Source: Monocercomonoides exilis (taxonomy: Eukaryota > Preaxostyla > Oxymonadida > Polymastigidae). From it: DNA of 64,000 nucleotides. The notes below the pieces were generated by a model, which did no database searches, had not been told where the DNA came from, and saw only the letters and a program-made list of their open reading frames with translations. The stretch's first letter is position 1, and each line of letters begins with the position of its first letter. Shown here in pieces: positions 10,331-24,423 of this stretch. The translations under genes and the position numbers were made by a program. The DNA lies in assembly GCA_001643675.2 (NCBI GenBank), contig LSRY02000034.1:620001-684000 (forward strand), given 5' to 3'.

Positions 10331-13237
10331 GTTGCAAAAACTGTTGAAATTTATTTGTTATCAACAAATGTTTTCAGATCTTCATAATCAATTTAAATGT
10401 TTCTTTGCTGTAACTTTATTTAAAAAAATATTTGTGTTAGAAATTGATTAATCACGTGAATGAAACTATTATATTTGGATGTATTAACGATTGAACGAGC
10501 ATTTTGTTCTGTTTATTTAAGTTATGATTTTTTTTGGACATGTCTATTTAATATTTCAAAATATGAAATAATAACTATTTGTTTCAAATTAAAATCAACA
10601 AGCAATTAATAATAATTATTTATCAAGCAATATTTTTGCATTATCATCACTTTCATTTTTCTTTTCATATCAACCCTTAATGAAAATTTTTTATGATCAA
10701 ACGTCGGAATTTTTTATGATATCAAAAAAAATCACCCATTTTAAAAAAATTAAATTTGTGGTGTGAATGACTTGTATTGAGAACTTCAATTTCTCTTTAT
10801 TAATATTTTTTCAGAAAACTTTATTTTTCATTATTTGCTAATAAAATATAGGTGCATATTTTATCTTGACCTCAAAAATATATCTCAACCCTTTTTTTTT
10901 TTGTTTGTTTTTTTTGAAACTCTCTTTTGCTCTTTTGATTTGTGAAAAGGATTAAAACAAAAACAAAATAAATAAACTTCTTGACATTTTTGTTTATCAG
11001 AATTCTGTTAAAAATTTTTTTTGAAATTTTTATGTTCAAAGTAATATTCAAATCTTTTTTATAATATTAGGACCCAGATCAAAAACTTTTCAATATTCAG
11101 CGAATATTTTGTTCCGAGTGTTTAAAGCCAAAACATCACAATTGGACATTCATGATTTATTGTTTTTTCTTGTTTTTGACTTTTTTCATGAAAATTTTGA
11201 CCTTTTTTTCTCATTTCACTGTTTTTGAAAAAAAACACGCTTTGACATAACAATTTTATTTTTTGTTAAAAGTTCTGCATATAAATAATCAAAGCAATAG
11301 GTTATTTATTGTTAATTTTTGTTTATAACTGAAATAAAAAAGAGAAGATCAAAAATTTGAACCGAAATGAAACATCATAAAATTTTTTGATCTGAAAATA
11401 GTTCACCATGTGCAAATGTTTTGTTGTTTTTTCTTTAAGATATCATATTTTTACAAATTTCTTTTAATTTCATTTCATATAATTTTTTAAAAACAAATGA
11501 ATTCATATTTATGAAATCGTGTATTTTAAAAAATGAATGAAATGAGAAAAAAATTCTAAAAACAAGTTGAGAATGTTATGAACAACAAAAACATAAAAAA
11601 AATAAATGTTGTATTTTGACATAAAAGCTAAAAACTTCTGATAATAAGTATTCACTGGAAAAGCAGCAAGCCATTGATCAATACATAAAATTTAAATTTT
11701 CTCTGATCTATTTGTCAAACATGAAATTATCAAAAAATAGTACAGAATGATTCGATTATATTTTACAAACAGTTCTGGTAATTTAATATTTTGAACAGAC
11801 ATGTGTATAGCTGTTGGCAGTGAATAAAAGAGAATGGTATTGTGAAAGAAAAAATGTGAAGAAAAAATCATAACCCTATGAATGAAAAAAATAAAAAAAG
11901 AATTTCATTCTTGATGATTCTCTTTTTTTTGATCATTTGATAATTCTAAAAGAAAAAAAATGAAAAAATGAAAAAAATCTTATTTTTCTTCCGGTTTCTT
12001 TAGAATTTAAATAAATATGGGTGATTATTTTTGAAATCATATCTTTTTTACGGGTGTTGATTTTTCATAGATTGTTTTCCGTTGGGAAAAAATTTTCCAT
12101 TCAAGTGCTTAAATAATCACAACTGTTTCAGAAACAAACGTTTGATCCGAATTGAAAATAAAGAGGTCTTGAATATGCCTGTTCACTTTTCAGTGTTCAT
12201 TTGGGACAAAATATTGGGATTAAAGCATTTTCAGTAAAAAATAATGCATTTTTGGTTGACTTTTTGAGATCAAAAAATATGAATAAAAATGTGTTCGTTT
12301 AAGACATTTGTGAAATATCACAATTCATTCTGTTTTGATTTCAATGATGTTTGTTTCAAATAAAAAAATCAAAATTTTTTTGAAATCTGAGAAAGGGAAA
12401 TAAAGTTATGAGCGAAGTATTTTTTCAATGTCTTGTTCAAAAAAAGCTTGAAAGATCGTATTTTCACACATTTGTTGACATTCAAAAGAAATTTTCGAAC
12501 ATAAATTTTTTTAAGAATACAAATGATTTTAAAAATTATTACCCATATATCACTTTTTTTAACATAAATCTTTCAGCCAATTGGTCACACAATCGAACGA
12601 TCAATAATTGTGTTTCTGTTTCAATCACAAAATTGTGAGAAATCAAAAAGACATTTGTTGTTGTTTAAAAAACTGATCGTCATGTCAGTTTATGCCATCA
12701 TTTTCGTTTTTCACATGCTAATTATTCCACAGAAAAATAATCCAAAAAATATAAATTGAAAATATAACTTTTCGATGATGAATGACTCTTTTGTAGAATA
12801 TTATTTATGAGAAAAACAACTGTTTTGCTTTTCGAGCAATTAATTTTGAAATTATGAAACAATAGTTTTTTTTTGTTAAAAAGTTTCCAAAAACAAAAAG
12901 AAAAAAAACCTTTTCATCAATTTATTTTTCAAAAAGATTTGTCATCAGGCATTTGCCAAAAGTGTTTTATTTTAATTATTAATATGTTTTTGTTTTCAAT
13001 TTCAATTTTTTTATTGTTTTGTGAATTATTGTTTTGCATCAGTTCTTTTTATTCACATTAAAACTTGAAAATTGCACTCCAAAAATGCAACAATTTTTTG
13101 CATGAAAATTCAAGAACAAATAAATAATTAAAATCGAAGTTTATTTGTTTAATGTTTGAAATAAAAACCCTTATGGTGATAATTGATCATTGATTCAATT
13201 GTTATTTTCTTTTCTAATAAATACGAATTTACGTTAG
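10331..13237. other. Long AT-rich intergenic region
   Basis: About 2.9 kb of very A/T-rich DNA with homopolymer runs and only short chance frames (for example 12408-12638). No repeats of note and no gene recognised. It is upstream of the large surface-protein gene that starts at 13238 and presumably contains its promoter, but I cannot point to an element. Confidence 0.55.
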
Positions 13238-16200
13238 ATGCTTCTTTTTCGCATCTTTCTTATTTTTTTATTTGCAAAAGGAAGCTCTTTTGGCACGATT
13301 TCGGAAGAGCTTAAGAAAAGATTTACCACTTATTCAGGATTATCTTCAACTGAGCTATTGCATGATTCCAACTTTCATTTAGAAGGTGAAGGTTATGATA
13401 TATTTCAGAAAAAATCTTGTAAGAATAAGTTTGATGCTAACGGAGAGAGGTTCCTTTTCAAGGATATCAAAACAAAATTAGACGCTCATATTCTTTTAGC
13501 GAATTCTACGTTGATGCTTTCGACAATTGATGTTTTAATAACAAGAGAAAAACCAACTTTTAATTGCGGGAATTTTTCTCTTGTCGAATTTTCTTGTTGT
13601 AAGATATCTTTTTCTGAATTGAGCAACAGCTCATTATTTGATTGTGCTGAAGGAAATATCAAAATCTTTAATGTGAGCCTGAAATGCTCTAGTAGCATCT
13701 CATTTTTTGAGCCATTTACTTCATATAACAAGAGATCTTCACTTTTGCCTTCAGAACGTTCATTTGGATCTCTGTTAGTTGAACATTCAACATTTTCTTC
13801 CTTCATAACTTCATTTCACCCATTTCTTTGTTCTCCATTTATTTCAACCGCTACAATTTCTTTTTCATCATTTACAAATATTTCTTCAACAATCCAGACA
13901 CACAAGCCATCAGCTTGCACAACGTGCTTCACCAGGCTTTATAGCTGCAACTTTTTTTTGGTCGATGATGTTATTTATGGAGGATTATTCCAATCTATTA
14001 ATGCACCATTGACTTCATTGACTTCAACAAACAACTCGTATTTTTATTGCAGTCACACTTCAAATGTTAAAAATGAAGAATATGACACTCGCCAAAATTG
14101 CACGGAGAGTGCGTCATTCAACGATGATTATTTCTTTTGTCAAACAGAATCAAATGGAGGAGCTATTTATGCTTTGAATTCAGACACTGTTTTAACTGTT
14201 CTTAGATGCTTTTTTGAAAAGTATGTTGAAAAGAAGTGAAATATTTGTTTTTCAATTATGTAAATTCAGATTTAATTAATTAATCGGAGAGGTTTATTTT
14301 TTTTTAAAAAAATTCAATTTCAATATTTTCTTATTTCTTTTCTTTCGAACTTCTTTTGCTAAATATTTTTTAAATAAATTTTTTTTCTCTGTTTCTCAAC
14401 AAACTACATTGTAACTTTAACCTCCTTGAACTTTTTGATATTGCACGCCTCATATCTGAATCTTTTCTCATATTTATTTTGGCTTTAAGATGCAATTCAT
14501 ATTTAGGCGGTGCAATTTGTGCACAAAATATAAAGCGTTCCATCATAAACGATTCAAACTTCACAGAATGCAAAGCCAGTTATAATCCAGGAAATGCAGG
14601 AGCTGCATATCTTTCAGGCCATTCGAACGGCCTTTTCATTTATAATTGTATCTTTCTTTCGTGCAATTCTGAAGGCTCTACTGGAGCTGTATTCTTAGAA
14701 GATATTATTTCACCGTCGGGTTCTGATGACAGTTCGACAGTGATAAAAAAATGTGCGTTCAACAAAAATTCAGCTTCAAGTTTTTGTGGAGGCCTTTACG
14801 TTTCTATGAGTGATTCAGTTTTTCTTCTTGACGATTGCACATTTGTAGAAAATGTTGCATCAAACCGTGGCGGAGCTTTGTTTATAAATTTCAATGAAAA
14901 GATAAAAAAGTATGTCACAGATGGCAATTATATCTTGAAAAACTGTTTTTTCCATGCAAATAAGGAGGACAGCAATTCTTCCAATGACATATTTGTTGCT
15001 GGTAATACCGACTCCGTTGAGCATCCCTTTCTCAATTCATTCTCAACAACTGTGAGCAACCGGGTGGCTGGAACAACAAACCACGACGAATGGCTTGAGA
15101 CAGGCGTATTGGAGTGCCTCATCGACCCGCTCCACGCGAACGCCAAAGACAGTCCCGGCTGCGGCTCTGACGAGCAGCCGTGCAGAACTCTGGAAGGAGC
15201 AGTGGAGAACACAGAGGGCGAAATCACTTTCAATCTCACGTTGGCTTCTACTAACCATCGCCCCAGGCGCAGCGTGCTCATCAACACTCTGAAGATTATC
15301 CTCAAGGGAAAATCGAGCCAAGCCAACGAGCTCGCAGCAGTGTTGACGGATGATTGGGAAAGAAGCACGTCTTCATCGGGAGCTGCAATTGGAAAAGAAG
15401 GTCATTTAGCTACTGCAGCCACAGCCTCAAGTGCTCCAGATTCGCTTTTCGTGATCACGACGGGACGTTTGTGGTGCTTCAACTTCAGCATTGTGTGTTC
15501 TTCGGCAAAGACAAGTCTTTCACTGTTCCTCTTTTTGCAGACTCCGACACCTGATCCTGCTCCTTCGTCAGCAGTGGCAGAGCAGTTTCGCTCAACTTTC
15601 TTTTCTAACTTGGCCAGTTCTTCCAGCCATTCATCAAAAAACGGAAATGGATATATCTCAAGTGCAAATTTGGTGAGAACTCGAAATAATGCGAATGCGA
15701 ATGAAAACGAAGGCGAAAGCGAAAGCGAAAGTGAAAACGAAGTTGACTCAGATCTGCTTTTGGATCACGTTTCTGTCACGTCTTCTGGCAGTTCCTATTC
15801 TTCTTCTTCTTATTCATCTCCGTTTTTCTATCTGTTACCTGAAAAGACTGTTGCTTTTGATGGCTTTTCTGTCTCTCAGATTCTATTTGGCAATGTGCCT
15901 CTTATTTTCTATCAGCAGCCCACATCTAACGCTAATTTATTTAGATTTTCCTCATTTTCATCATCAAAATCTAATTCAAACCCGCATTTCTGTCCAAACC
16001 AAGCATCAAATCCATCGCAGCTGCTCGTCATAAAACACTCCATTTTTTCCGAATTGAGCCGAAGCGGGCAAAGCGGCGGCTGTGTTCTGGACGAATCATC
16101 GAGCGACTGCAGCGTCGTCATCCAAAACTGCACGTTTTTCAACTGCCACACGTCGCAGTCCTCAGCCGGAGGTTGCCTGAGGCTTCAGTCAAAAAGCGCC

Positions 16201-19200
16201 GATGATTCTCCTGTCTGCCTCGAGAACTGCTCGTTTTCTGTGTGCAAAGCCGCCAGCAGCAGCTCAGCAGCCTCCAGAGGGAAAGGAGGCGCGATCTATT
16301 TGAAGATAGCAGAGCACGACTCGTTCGCTCTCAAAGACTTAAAATTCGAATCAAACGTTGCGTTTATTGGGAAAGATATCTATTTCTATGGATTAAATCT
16401 GTCTGTTGACGTGACCAGCGCTTCTTTCCCGTTTGCGCTAAGTGAGATGTACATCAAAAACAGAACGAACTCGTTGTTTGGAAGCGACGACACGCCAACA
16501 TTTGAGAACGAAGACGTCAATCTGTATGACTTTCTGATAACACCTTCCAGCCAATCAACGTGGTCTGTGTTTGTCTCCACAACTTTGGGCTCTGATTTTC
16601 TTTCCTGCGGTTCCAGCTCCCATCCATGCAGCACATTCAACTACGGGATGGGCTGCTTTGGAACTCCTGTTGCTGCCAACCGCACGATATCATTGAAAGG
16701 ATCAACAGAATGCTTCGCTTGCTCTTGCTTGTCTGAACCGCTTGCAATCAATGGGACTGATTCCGATTCCAGTGCTGATGCTGATGCTGATGTAGATACC
16801 TTATCTGTCTTTAATTTTGCACAGAGTATGAAAGAAGCCTGCGATGGCGGGGTTGCTCTGAGCATAGAGACGAATCTGGCGGTGAGCAACGTCAAATTCA
16901 CGTTTTGCTCATCGATCAACATTGAAGCTGGGACTCCTACTGCAGTTTCCACCCTTTTTGAAATGAAAGGAGAAAGACTGAATCTCCACAATTGTGCGTT
17001 TCATTGCCGCACTCCGACGGATGCAATCGCTCATTCCATTCTGAATATGCGGAGCGGGATACTTTCGATCAGCGGATGCAACATTGCACAAGGTGGCATC
17101 TCGTTCTCTTGCTCTCTGATTTCTCTGGCTGACAGCATCACCTCTGCAAGCATCACTTCGATGAATGTGAGCGGTGTTAGTTTTTCATCCGGAAGCGTTC
17201 TGTCGACCAGCTTCACGAGCGACACACACATCCCAGTCAAATTCTACGACTGCATTTTCAACGATGTCACAAGCGCATCAAGCAGCTCTGCTGTCATATC
17301 TTCAAACGGAGTCTCAGCAATCGAGATGTCAAACACTGAATTGAGCGGATGTGTGGCAAGTGCTTCAAACGCTGGTGGAGGGTTGCAGCTGGCCTTTTCT
17401 GTGTCTGGATATCTGACAATGAATGGAGGATGCAAAGTGAGTGGGTGCCAATGCAGCACGACGAGTGGCAAAGGAGGAGGGATCTACATGAGAGTGCCCA
17501 ACACAGCGAACACCATAAATTTGGTTGATGTCACATTTGCAAACAGTAACGACGCCAAAACGGGGACAAACTTGTTTGTTTTGAGCGATTATCTCAACGA
17601 GACTGTGAGGCGCAGTGCATGGGGCGACTGGGTTGAGGATTGGATATCGTCGGACAATGCATTTATAGGATGCAACGAGACAACAGAAGCAATGTACAAC
17701 TTGATGCTGTTTCTGTTCCAGCAGAACAGCAGCGAGCTTCAAGTGCGTTCAGATGGGATTGATGCTCTGGGATGTGGGACAGAGATTTACCCTTGCAAAA
17801 CACTCAGGCACGGAAGCGCTTTGATCAGGAAGTATTTGATCTCGATTGATTCACTCGCAGACGGCGGCAAGCTGACACAGCTGGATATGCAGAGGCTGCG
17901 TGAGCCTGTTGACTTGAGCAGCGTTGTCGTTCAGTCTGCTGGCCAAACGATTGATTTTACAATGCCTTCTCATTCTGATCAGGAGCTGTTTTGGATTGTC
18001 AGTTCTGCTTCTGCTGGCTTTTACAACACCTCGTTGAATTTGCCTCAGGAGCTTCCAACGCAAATGTCACAGCTTATCCATTCGTCACCGACTGATCCGT
18101 TGGATGTATTCTTGTTTGACACAGTTGGAATTACTTCCAATGGAGAGCTGAAATACTCACTTCTTTTACTTTCTTCGGGATGTGCAGAAATCAACAACTG
18201 CAATTGGCAGTCAATCAAATTCACTCCAGCGGTTAGCATCAGCAGCAATGAAATCAGCTTCAATAGAAACTTCCCTTCTTTCATCAGCTTCAGCAGCGAT
18301 CCGAACGCTGAGCTGAAGACATCACTGTACATCGACAACTGCACATTCTCAGAAATTACTTCCAGCGCCAGTCCGCAGGGGGGCTGCCTCTATTTCTTCT
18401 CCACCAGCGGCATATGTGCTGTGTGCATCAAAAGCACTACAATCTCCAAGTGCGCTTGCAACGCTGCTTCTGGCTACGGAGGCGGGCTGATGTTCCGTCT
18501 GACCGTGTCCCCAGGCTCCTTCGAGCTGCTGCAGCTGAACATGCAGCAGAACGAGGCATCCGTTGGAAAGCACATCTATTTGGAGTGCCCAGAAATGTGG
18601 CGGGTTGTCAACACTCGGAACTGGCAGTTCACTGCCTGTGCTGCTCTTGAACCGGGAAACCTGCGCGGATTGGAGATTGGGGGAACAGATACAATTGACT
18701 TGAAAAATTATCTAGATCCAAAGGCGGTTGGGGTGATGATTGTCAATGTTGCTGGAACAAACAGTCTCATATGTGGTGAGGATCCAATGTGCAAGAGCTT
18801 GGACTATGCCATCCTCCGCTATGAGACGCAGAATGAAAAGTCGTGCCCTGAATCTCCATCAGCTTCAATGGAGAATTCTGTGGAACAGCAATTTTTGAAT
18901 AGCAACAGTTATAACCTCATATCTGTCCGTATCGAAGCAACATTAGAAGCTGCAATCAGTCCTCTGCTCGACTTCAACATAAGTGCTGATAACATTCCAA
19001 TTGATTCAAGCGAAACAAAAGCGAAAATGTTTATTTCTAACGACATCAGCGCCGATGGCGGTCTGTTCACAGTGAATTCTGCGTTTTGCAGCAAGTCCAT
19101 CGACTATGTGCTGCCTTCTCTGTTTCAGTATCGCGTGCCGAGCGCTTTGTTCAGCTTATCTAAGGATACAAGCTCATTGACGCTTGACTCGTGTTCAGTT

Positions 19201-22200
19201 AACTCGAATGATGACACTGGGTCGTCTGTATATTCAACAAAGATCCTCTTCATAACAGACGGTAAACTGAACATGGCTTATTGCTCAATTGCGCAGATGA
19301 AGTTTTCATCTTCACCATTTTATATCATGGAAAGGGTGGAGTTTACGATGAAGTCGGTGGTCATTGGAAGCGAGCCACCTGCTGTTGATGAGCACCAGCA
19401 TCCAGAAGTCAATGAAGCATCTGGGATTATGATAAACGGAGCGTCTTTCTTTGAGCTGGAGTCGCTGTATATAACATCTTCTTCCTTTCGCAGTAGTAAC
19501 TCGAACTGGCATAGAAAAGCGAATATTAACAATCCGTTTATGAAATTTGAAAACACCACATTTGGCCAAATTTCTTCTGAAGGCTCGCAACTTGCAACTT
19601 TGTTTTCAGACGAAATACATCTGCCTCTTTCTTTCAGCAACTGCACGTTGAATTCGCTGCAATCTTCTCAGTCTGCAGAAGGAGGCGGGATGAAGCTGAA
19701 GCTGAAAGACGGATCTGACCTTCAGATAAACGGAGCTTCGACTGACGATTTGTCTTCCATTGCTTTTTGTGTGTGCGGCGGAGCAAACGGAAAAGGGGGG
19801 TTTTTGTATTTGGATTGCGGTAGTTCAAACAGTTTTCTTCTGAAAGATTTGGAATTTTCTGGCAATGAAGCAGCGAGTGGCAAGAACATATATGTGCAAA
19901 GTGCAGATTTAAATACCTCAATCAATCTGCAAAGGTTCTCTTTTTCATTGGAATCATGGCTGAACGACGAAAACGCATTCACCGGAAGCGATTCAAATCT
20001 TCCTTTGATTGATCTGCTTATGTTTCTTGTGGAAAGAGCTGATGAGACAATATTTGTCTCTGAAAATGGCTTGGACTTGCTGCGTTGTGGGACTTCAGTA
20101 CAGCCCTGTGCTTCTGTCTGGAGAGGCTACAAGAACGTGAAAGCAGACGCAGAGGCAAAGCAGCTGATCATCAACGACTCTGGTTTCATACAAGATCAAC
20201 TTGACTTGTCTGGTTTTGCTGTGAAGTCGGCTGTGCCGTCGAACAAAGTGCTGCTTGCAATCAACAAAGTCATCTTTTCGCAGGTTTCAAGCGGAGAAGG
20301 TTATTTCATTCAAGACTCATTGTTCACAAACACAAAGTCGCTTTCGTTTTCTTCTGTGGGATTTTTGCTGTGTGATTCATTTGAACGAAAGGCGGATCAA
20401 CATTTGACAATGAATGATGCTTCATTGATTGCTTCATCATCATTATCATCTTCTGCTTCTTCTTCTGCTTTTGAAAGTGCTTTACAGGCAACAATACAAC
20501 CTCCTTCGATTCTTATAACTTGCACAGAATCTGCTGTCAACTTGTCATTCACTTCTTGCTCCTTTAAGGCAGAAGCAACAACACAAATGAGCATGCAAAA
20601 GTCAAATCATAAACACAATTCATTAGCTTATTCAACCAAAGAGAATGCAGACAATGTTCCCATCGCTTATACATTGGCATCTTTGCTTGGTGGGTGCCTC
20701 TACATCACAGATTGCAGCATCACCGATATGAGCTTTGTTTTAACTCCTTTCTCATTCACAAGTGCAGTTGCCTCAGTCAGCATCAGCGGCTCAACTTTGA
20801 GTCAACTCAATCTGCAGGACAGTGCTTTGTTCACTTTGAGGGAAGTTGCATCTTCCCGTCAAGTGAAGACTGCCTCATCTGCGTCTGTGAATGAAGATAT
20901 CGATGAACCACCACCTCCTGCAGAGGATGAGCCGAATGAACTGATTATCACAGTCAGCAACACACAAATAACTTCCGTCTTTCGGAAGTCAAACACAGCT
21001 GCAAGTGGAGGCTGTTTTATTTCTTCTGTTTGCAGCGGAGATTCCACAGAGTATTCTCTCTTTCCGCTGGTGTCAGCCATTGTCTCGAACTGCAGCTTCA
21101 TCAGCTGCTCTGCCCTTTCTTCTTCTGAAGGCGGAGCGCTTTGTGCCGCGTTCCATCCGGATTCACAGCTGTTTTGCATTATCAATTCGACAGTTGTTCT
21201 TTGTGCAGCATCAAACACAAATGGCAAAGGAGGTGGCTTGTTTATCAACTGCAATGCGGAACTTCCAGATCCTCCTCCTTCTCCTCCACCCTCTGAACCT
21301 GCTTTCCATTCAAATTCTGATAGAAAAAATCGAATGTTCTCTTCACTTAGCCAACAAACAAGCTCAAATCAAGAGCAAGATCCTGAAGATGAACCAGAAC
21401 CGGAGCCAGAGCCAGGCCCTGTCATTCCTTCGCTGAATCTTTTATTTGATTCAATTCGGTTCAACGCGAACTCAGCGTCCATTGGAAAGGACTTGTTTAT
21501 TGTCTGCCATTCGATTCAAAAGCAGGTGAATGAAACGATGTTCTGGATTGACTTCGACGACGCGCAATACGACCGCAGCAACTCGATCTGGGGCGAAGAC
21601 GAAGGAGAGCACAAGAACACTCCAATTGATTTGTACCCGCTCATCCTCATCTTCCGCTCGCATTCCATCCTCATTTCGAACGTGACTGGGGCAGATGGGA
21701 ACAAGTGCGGGACAGAAGAGCATCCCTGCAAGACAATACGCGATGCTCAGAGACATTGGAGCCGCGACCCGACGTTCAACTTGGTGCTGTGCGACAGCGC
21801 TGATGTGCTTGACACAATGAGCCTGTCGGGTGTGGCGTTCAAAGCAAAAGACGTTGATAGAATAGCAGATCTGCGTTTTGACTCTGTGTTTGAGGTGGCA
21901 TTGGAACCAGAAGAAGCTGCAATTTCGACAAGTTTTGTGATCAAATCACCATTTCTGTCAACATCGTCTTCGAATTCTGGCATTTTCTCAACTTTCGAAT
22001 ATGCTTCGTTTGAGTCAATGAACTTTCTTATTGGAGCTTCCTTTTCTTCGAACTTTCCATCTTTCTTTGCTGAGCACAGTGGCGTGCTTTCTCTCTCCTC
22101 CTGCTCGTTTTCCAGCCAAAGCGAACTTCCTTCTCTGAACGGGTCGCTTATCCGCATCTTCGACGGGTCGCTCCAGATGCAAGGATGCAGCATTCGTTCT

Positions 22201-24423
22201 CTTTCTTTTGGAGACCCCGTGATTTGCGGCGATCTCTATGTGGATCCAGCGGAGCCTGAACCTCCAATTCATTTTGAGCCTTTGAAAAATGGTTTATGGA
22301 AAGAAATTTCATTGAGTGAAAGTGATGAGTTGAATTTTGATGCAAAAATTTCCATCGGCTCTTCGAAATCTACTTCTTTAAAGAATTCTTTATTTAATAA
22401 TGCTTCTTCCTCTTCATTTTCATCTCCTCGCCTCACTCGAAATGCAAATCCAAAAATTGTGCTTGATCTTACTGGCTGCTCATTTATCAACTTGACTTCA
22501 TCTTCTTTGAATGCTTCTGTCATCTTTGTTCCTTCATACACTTCATCCATTCGCTTATCTTTGTGTGTGTTTGAAGCCTGCGCTTCAAAAGCTCCAATAG
22601 GAAATGTTGTTTATATCAATGGATCCGAAGTCAAAGAAGGCGAAAGCAACGGTGTTGAATTTAATTCTTGCATATTTGATGGAATCTTGACTGTTGAAGA
22701 GAATGAAACAGAAGGAGAACAACAGCCACAGAAAAATGAAATATTTACTCAAAAAACATCAAAAATAAACAGAAAAGAACAGAAACAAATGAATTTCTAT
22801 GGTTCTTTTGTTGATGAGCCATTTTCCTCTGAAGGAAGCGATGAAGTTAAGTGTGAGTGGGAAGACGGAGCAATCTTCTTATCTAAATGCATGGCATCAT
22901 TTGTCAACACAACTGTGCTAAACCTGCCGAACGGAGGAATAATTCTTAGAAACAGCAGCGCATCGTTTGAACAGCCAGAGTTTGGGGGCAACGGTGTTGC
23001 AGTTGCAGGGTTTGAGAGCATGTCGCACAATGTGGTGTGCGAAGAAGGCGATGTTTCTGTTTTGTCAGCACGTGTGGCATCGGAGGAGGCTGAAACGAAC
23101 TCGTTTTGGATGATTGGGCGGAATTGCGAGATGGGAGGCATCATCAAAGAGATCGGGTCGTACTTCTTTGTTCCAGTGCTGAAAACAGTGGGATATGCAG
23201 AGGAAGGAGACAATATTCGGCTTGTGTTCACAGGAGAAAGACTGATCCCGTGCGATATCTCTTTTCAGATTGTCACTCGGTGCGGAAGTGAAGAGAATGT
23301 TCAAAGCTTCGATTTCGCCTCGTTTGAGAATGAAACTGTTGCCCATGCGACTGTTCCATCTTCTGTGCTGGGCGGTGCATCTGGTTGCAGCGTGTTTGGC
23401 CGTGTTGCATTCAACAACAAGATGAAGAAGCCTCCACTGACTGAGCTTGTGCCGCTTACGTTGCTTCCCCTTGATGACAGAGAAACAAAGGCAGCTTCTA
23501 TTTTCACGTGGTCGTTCATCGCATTCCTGGTGACTGCTGTTGTGCTCATTGTATTTGTAATTGTAGTTATTGTTATCTTCATCAGGCAGAGAAAGAAGAT
23601 TAAGAACTTAGAAAACGGAGGAAAGAAAGACAATCGCGAAATTGAGATGCAGCCAGAGCTGCCAAAGCTGCGCCTTCTGAAAACTGTTGAGCCTTTTGAT
23701 GAAGTTGAGCTGAGCGATACAACCTGCCTTATGCAGAGGATATTTGCACAGCAGCAGAGAGAAGGAGAAGGAGAAGGGGAACCGGGAAGAGAGCAATATT
23801 TGGCACGGCAGCTGAGCGCTGTCAATATCATCCTGAGGCTGGCGGAGCTGTTCAAAGACCATTTTGAGAGGGAAGTGGAGGGAACAGCGAAAGTGGCGTA
23901 TGAGCTGAATCCGTTCACGGTGACGATTGGGAAGGATCTGGACAGGGATGTGTATGTGAAGCTGGAAGAGGGACAAGGCGAGGAAGATGGTGAAGACTTG
24001 GATGAATGGAAGCGATGGCTGGCACCTGAGTTGCCTGTTGGAAAAGGAGATGAAAGAGAAAAGGAGAAGAGGAAGAGAAGAGGTGGAGAAGAAAGAGGAG
24101 AAGAAGAAGGAGTGGGAGGAAGCAACGATGCGAATGAAGAAGATTACAAGAAAGGTACTCCGAAAAGTGTTGTGTATACGTTGGGTCTGACGCTGTATTC
24201 GATTGTGATGATGCAAAAACCTTATCAGAACGTCACAGCAGGCGAAGCAAGGGCAGCGATTATGAGTGGAGAAAGGCCGGTGATGGGAGATGTACCTGAC
24301 TCACCGCTAGCAAAGCTGATGAAAAGCATGTGGATGCAAAACCCAGAAGATCGGATTGATTTGGAGAAGCTGGTGAATCAGTTGAAAGCACAGGCAGAGC
24401 CAGTTGTGCAGAATGGAGCTTGA
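13238..24423 (+). CDS. Giant beta-helix surface receptor-like protein with C-terminal pseudokinase (2 exons, about 3638 aa)
   Basis: Exon 1 is 13238-14220 and exon 2 is 14490-24423. Removing the GTATGT..TTAAG intron joins Lys-Cys-Asn-Ser-Tyr-Leu-Gly-Gly in frame, giving 3638 codons plus TGA. Residues 1-17 (MLLFRIFLIFLFAKGSS) form a signal peptide. The ectodomain (to about 3328) is a Ser/Cys/Asn-rich repeat of the right-handed parallel beta-helix / pectin-lyase-like type. Six modules are each marked by a CG-x4-PC motif (CGSDEQPCRTL, CGTEIYPCKTL, CGTEEHPCKTI; the fourth, CGEDPMCKSL, is shorter) and by glycine signatures such as GKGGGIYM. Many N-glycosylation sequons are present. A membrane helix at about 3333-3357 is followed by RQRKK. 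The tail carries a kinase C-lobe-like segment: WLAPE (about 3504-3508), then TLGLTLYSIVMMQKPY and MWMQNPEDRIDL. No Gly-rich loop, VAIK lysine, HRD or DFG is visible, so it should be catalytically dead. It is likely a surface adhesin or receptor; ligand unknown. An AATAAA lies at 24554. Confidence 0.9.
14221..14489 (+). other. Intron of the giant surface-protein gene
   Basis: It starts GTATGT and ends TTTAAG, 269 bp, phase 2. Both flanking exons are open and the join restores the typical beta-helix motif (Cys-Asn-Ser-Tyr-Leu-Gly-Gly-Ala). It is much longer than the other introns here and contains stops in the exon frame. Confidence 0.85.
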
